From contig JBKPCD010000248.1 of NCBI GenBank assembly GCA_046727175.1, positions 1 through 12,985 of the forward strand: 12,985 bases of DNA. Direction: 5' to 3'. The notes beneath the pieces were generated by a model. That model made no database searches. It was given only the letters and a program-made list of their open reading frames with translations, and was not told where the DNA came from. The DNA comes from JBKPCD01 sp046727175 (GTDB lineage: Bacteria > Acidobacteriota > Vicinamibacteria > Vicinamibacterales > 2-12-FULL-66-21). The translations under genes and the position numbers were made by a program. Shown piece after piece: positions 12,741 through 12,985 of this stretch (position 1 is the first letter of the stretch; every line of letters begins with the position of its first letter).

Positions 12741-12985
12741 TCAGCGCGCGAGGTCACGCAGCAGCCGCGACCGCTGACGGCTTGCCATGACGGTGGTGCC
12801 GGTTCGCAACGTGATCTGGAAACGCGACCCGTCGTACGGCGTCCACGACACGACGTGGTCCAGGTTCACGACATGCGATCGGTGGACACGGACGAACACG
12901 AGCGGATCGAGGCGCTTTTCCAGGTCGGACAGCGGCACGTTCATGCGGAAATGCCGGCCCTGCATGTGAACGATCACGTAGTCGT
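12741..12985 (-). CDS. C-terminal LytTR DNA-binding domain of a regulator (5' truncated)
   Basis: The frame is open to the window edge, so only the last ~80 residues are seen; the GTG at 12977 is internal. The visible part is a LytTR domain: DYVIVHMQGRHFRMNVPLSDLEKRL (in pieces: DYVIVHMQGRHF, then NVPLSDLEKRL), followed by the signature FVRVHRSHVVNLDHV, then RFQITLRTGTTVMASRQRSRLL. The R-x-H-R-S-x-x-V-N block is the DNA-contacting part of the family. LytTR proteins usually carry an N-terminal receiver domain (LytR/AlgR type) or membrane helices and control export or envelope genes; which applies lies outside the window. The stop is followed after 5 nt by a strong stem-loop. Its targets may include neighbouring genes, but nothing here shows this. 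Confidence 0.9.
   Translation of the reverse strand, partial: DYVIVHMQGRHFRMNVPLSDLEKRLDPLVFVRVHRSHVVNLDHVVSWTPYDGSRFQITLRTGTTVMASRQRSRLLRDLAR

Overview
The window looks like a stretch of high-GC Gram-negative chromosome, probably from a soil or metagenomic Acidobacteriota (class Vicinamibacteria, inferred). The hints are the gene repertoire: Tat-exported PLP enzyme and xylose-isomerase-like barrel, cytochrome-fused PQQ dehydrogenase, LytTR protein. Several kinds of short dispersed repeat lie at gene borders, a pattern I associate with that group. No database search was possible, so the taxonomy is a guess. I see no tRNA, rRNA, CRISPR array, transposase or defence system.

Layout. Positions 1-3068 (+ strand): the 3' part of a possible glycosidase-like protein, then a YjbR/MmcQ protein, an NTF2-like (DUF4440/SnoaL-type) protein, a GyrI-like small-molecule-binding protein and a stand-alone LigD-type ATP-dependent DNA ligase. 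Positions 3104-4132 (- strand): a putative lipoprotein resembling the LIC_10091 family, convergent with the ligase. Positions 4301-9075 (- strand): a run of exported proteins, transcribed RidA-like, CBM9-like, SelA-like PLP enzyme, ApbE flavin transferase, sugar-phosphate-isomerase-like barrel. RidA-like and CBM9-like share a TGATG stop/start overlap, and the PLP enzyme and ApbE are 4 nt apart, but two repeat-filled gaps interrupt the run. Positions 9145-11505 (+ strand): a large exported PQQ dehydrogenase with two N-terminal haem c sites, divergent from the RidA-like gene. Positions 11530-12450 (- strand): an exported helical-repeat protein. Positions 12741-12985 (- strand): the C-terminal end of a LytTR DNA-binding protein running off the window.

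How the genes may work together. The 4.3-11.5 kb block encodes six envelope proteins. Three of them (PLP enzyme, RidA-like, isomerase-like) belong to families that normally act in the cytoplasm, yet carry twin-arginine-type leaders. A reasonable inference is a periplasmic catabolic route: the PLP enzyme would release an enamine/imine that the RidA-like protein hydrolyses, beside a sugar-isomerase-like barrel, a carbohydrate-binding-like protein and a PQQ dehydrogenase. The substrate cannot be read from the sequence.

The other striking theme is repeats. At least five different repeat structures occur in 13 kb. One supplies the last ~64 codons of ApbE, and another is inserted in frame (3 x 24 bp) in the exported helical protein.
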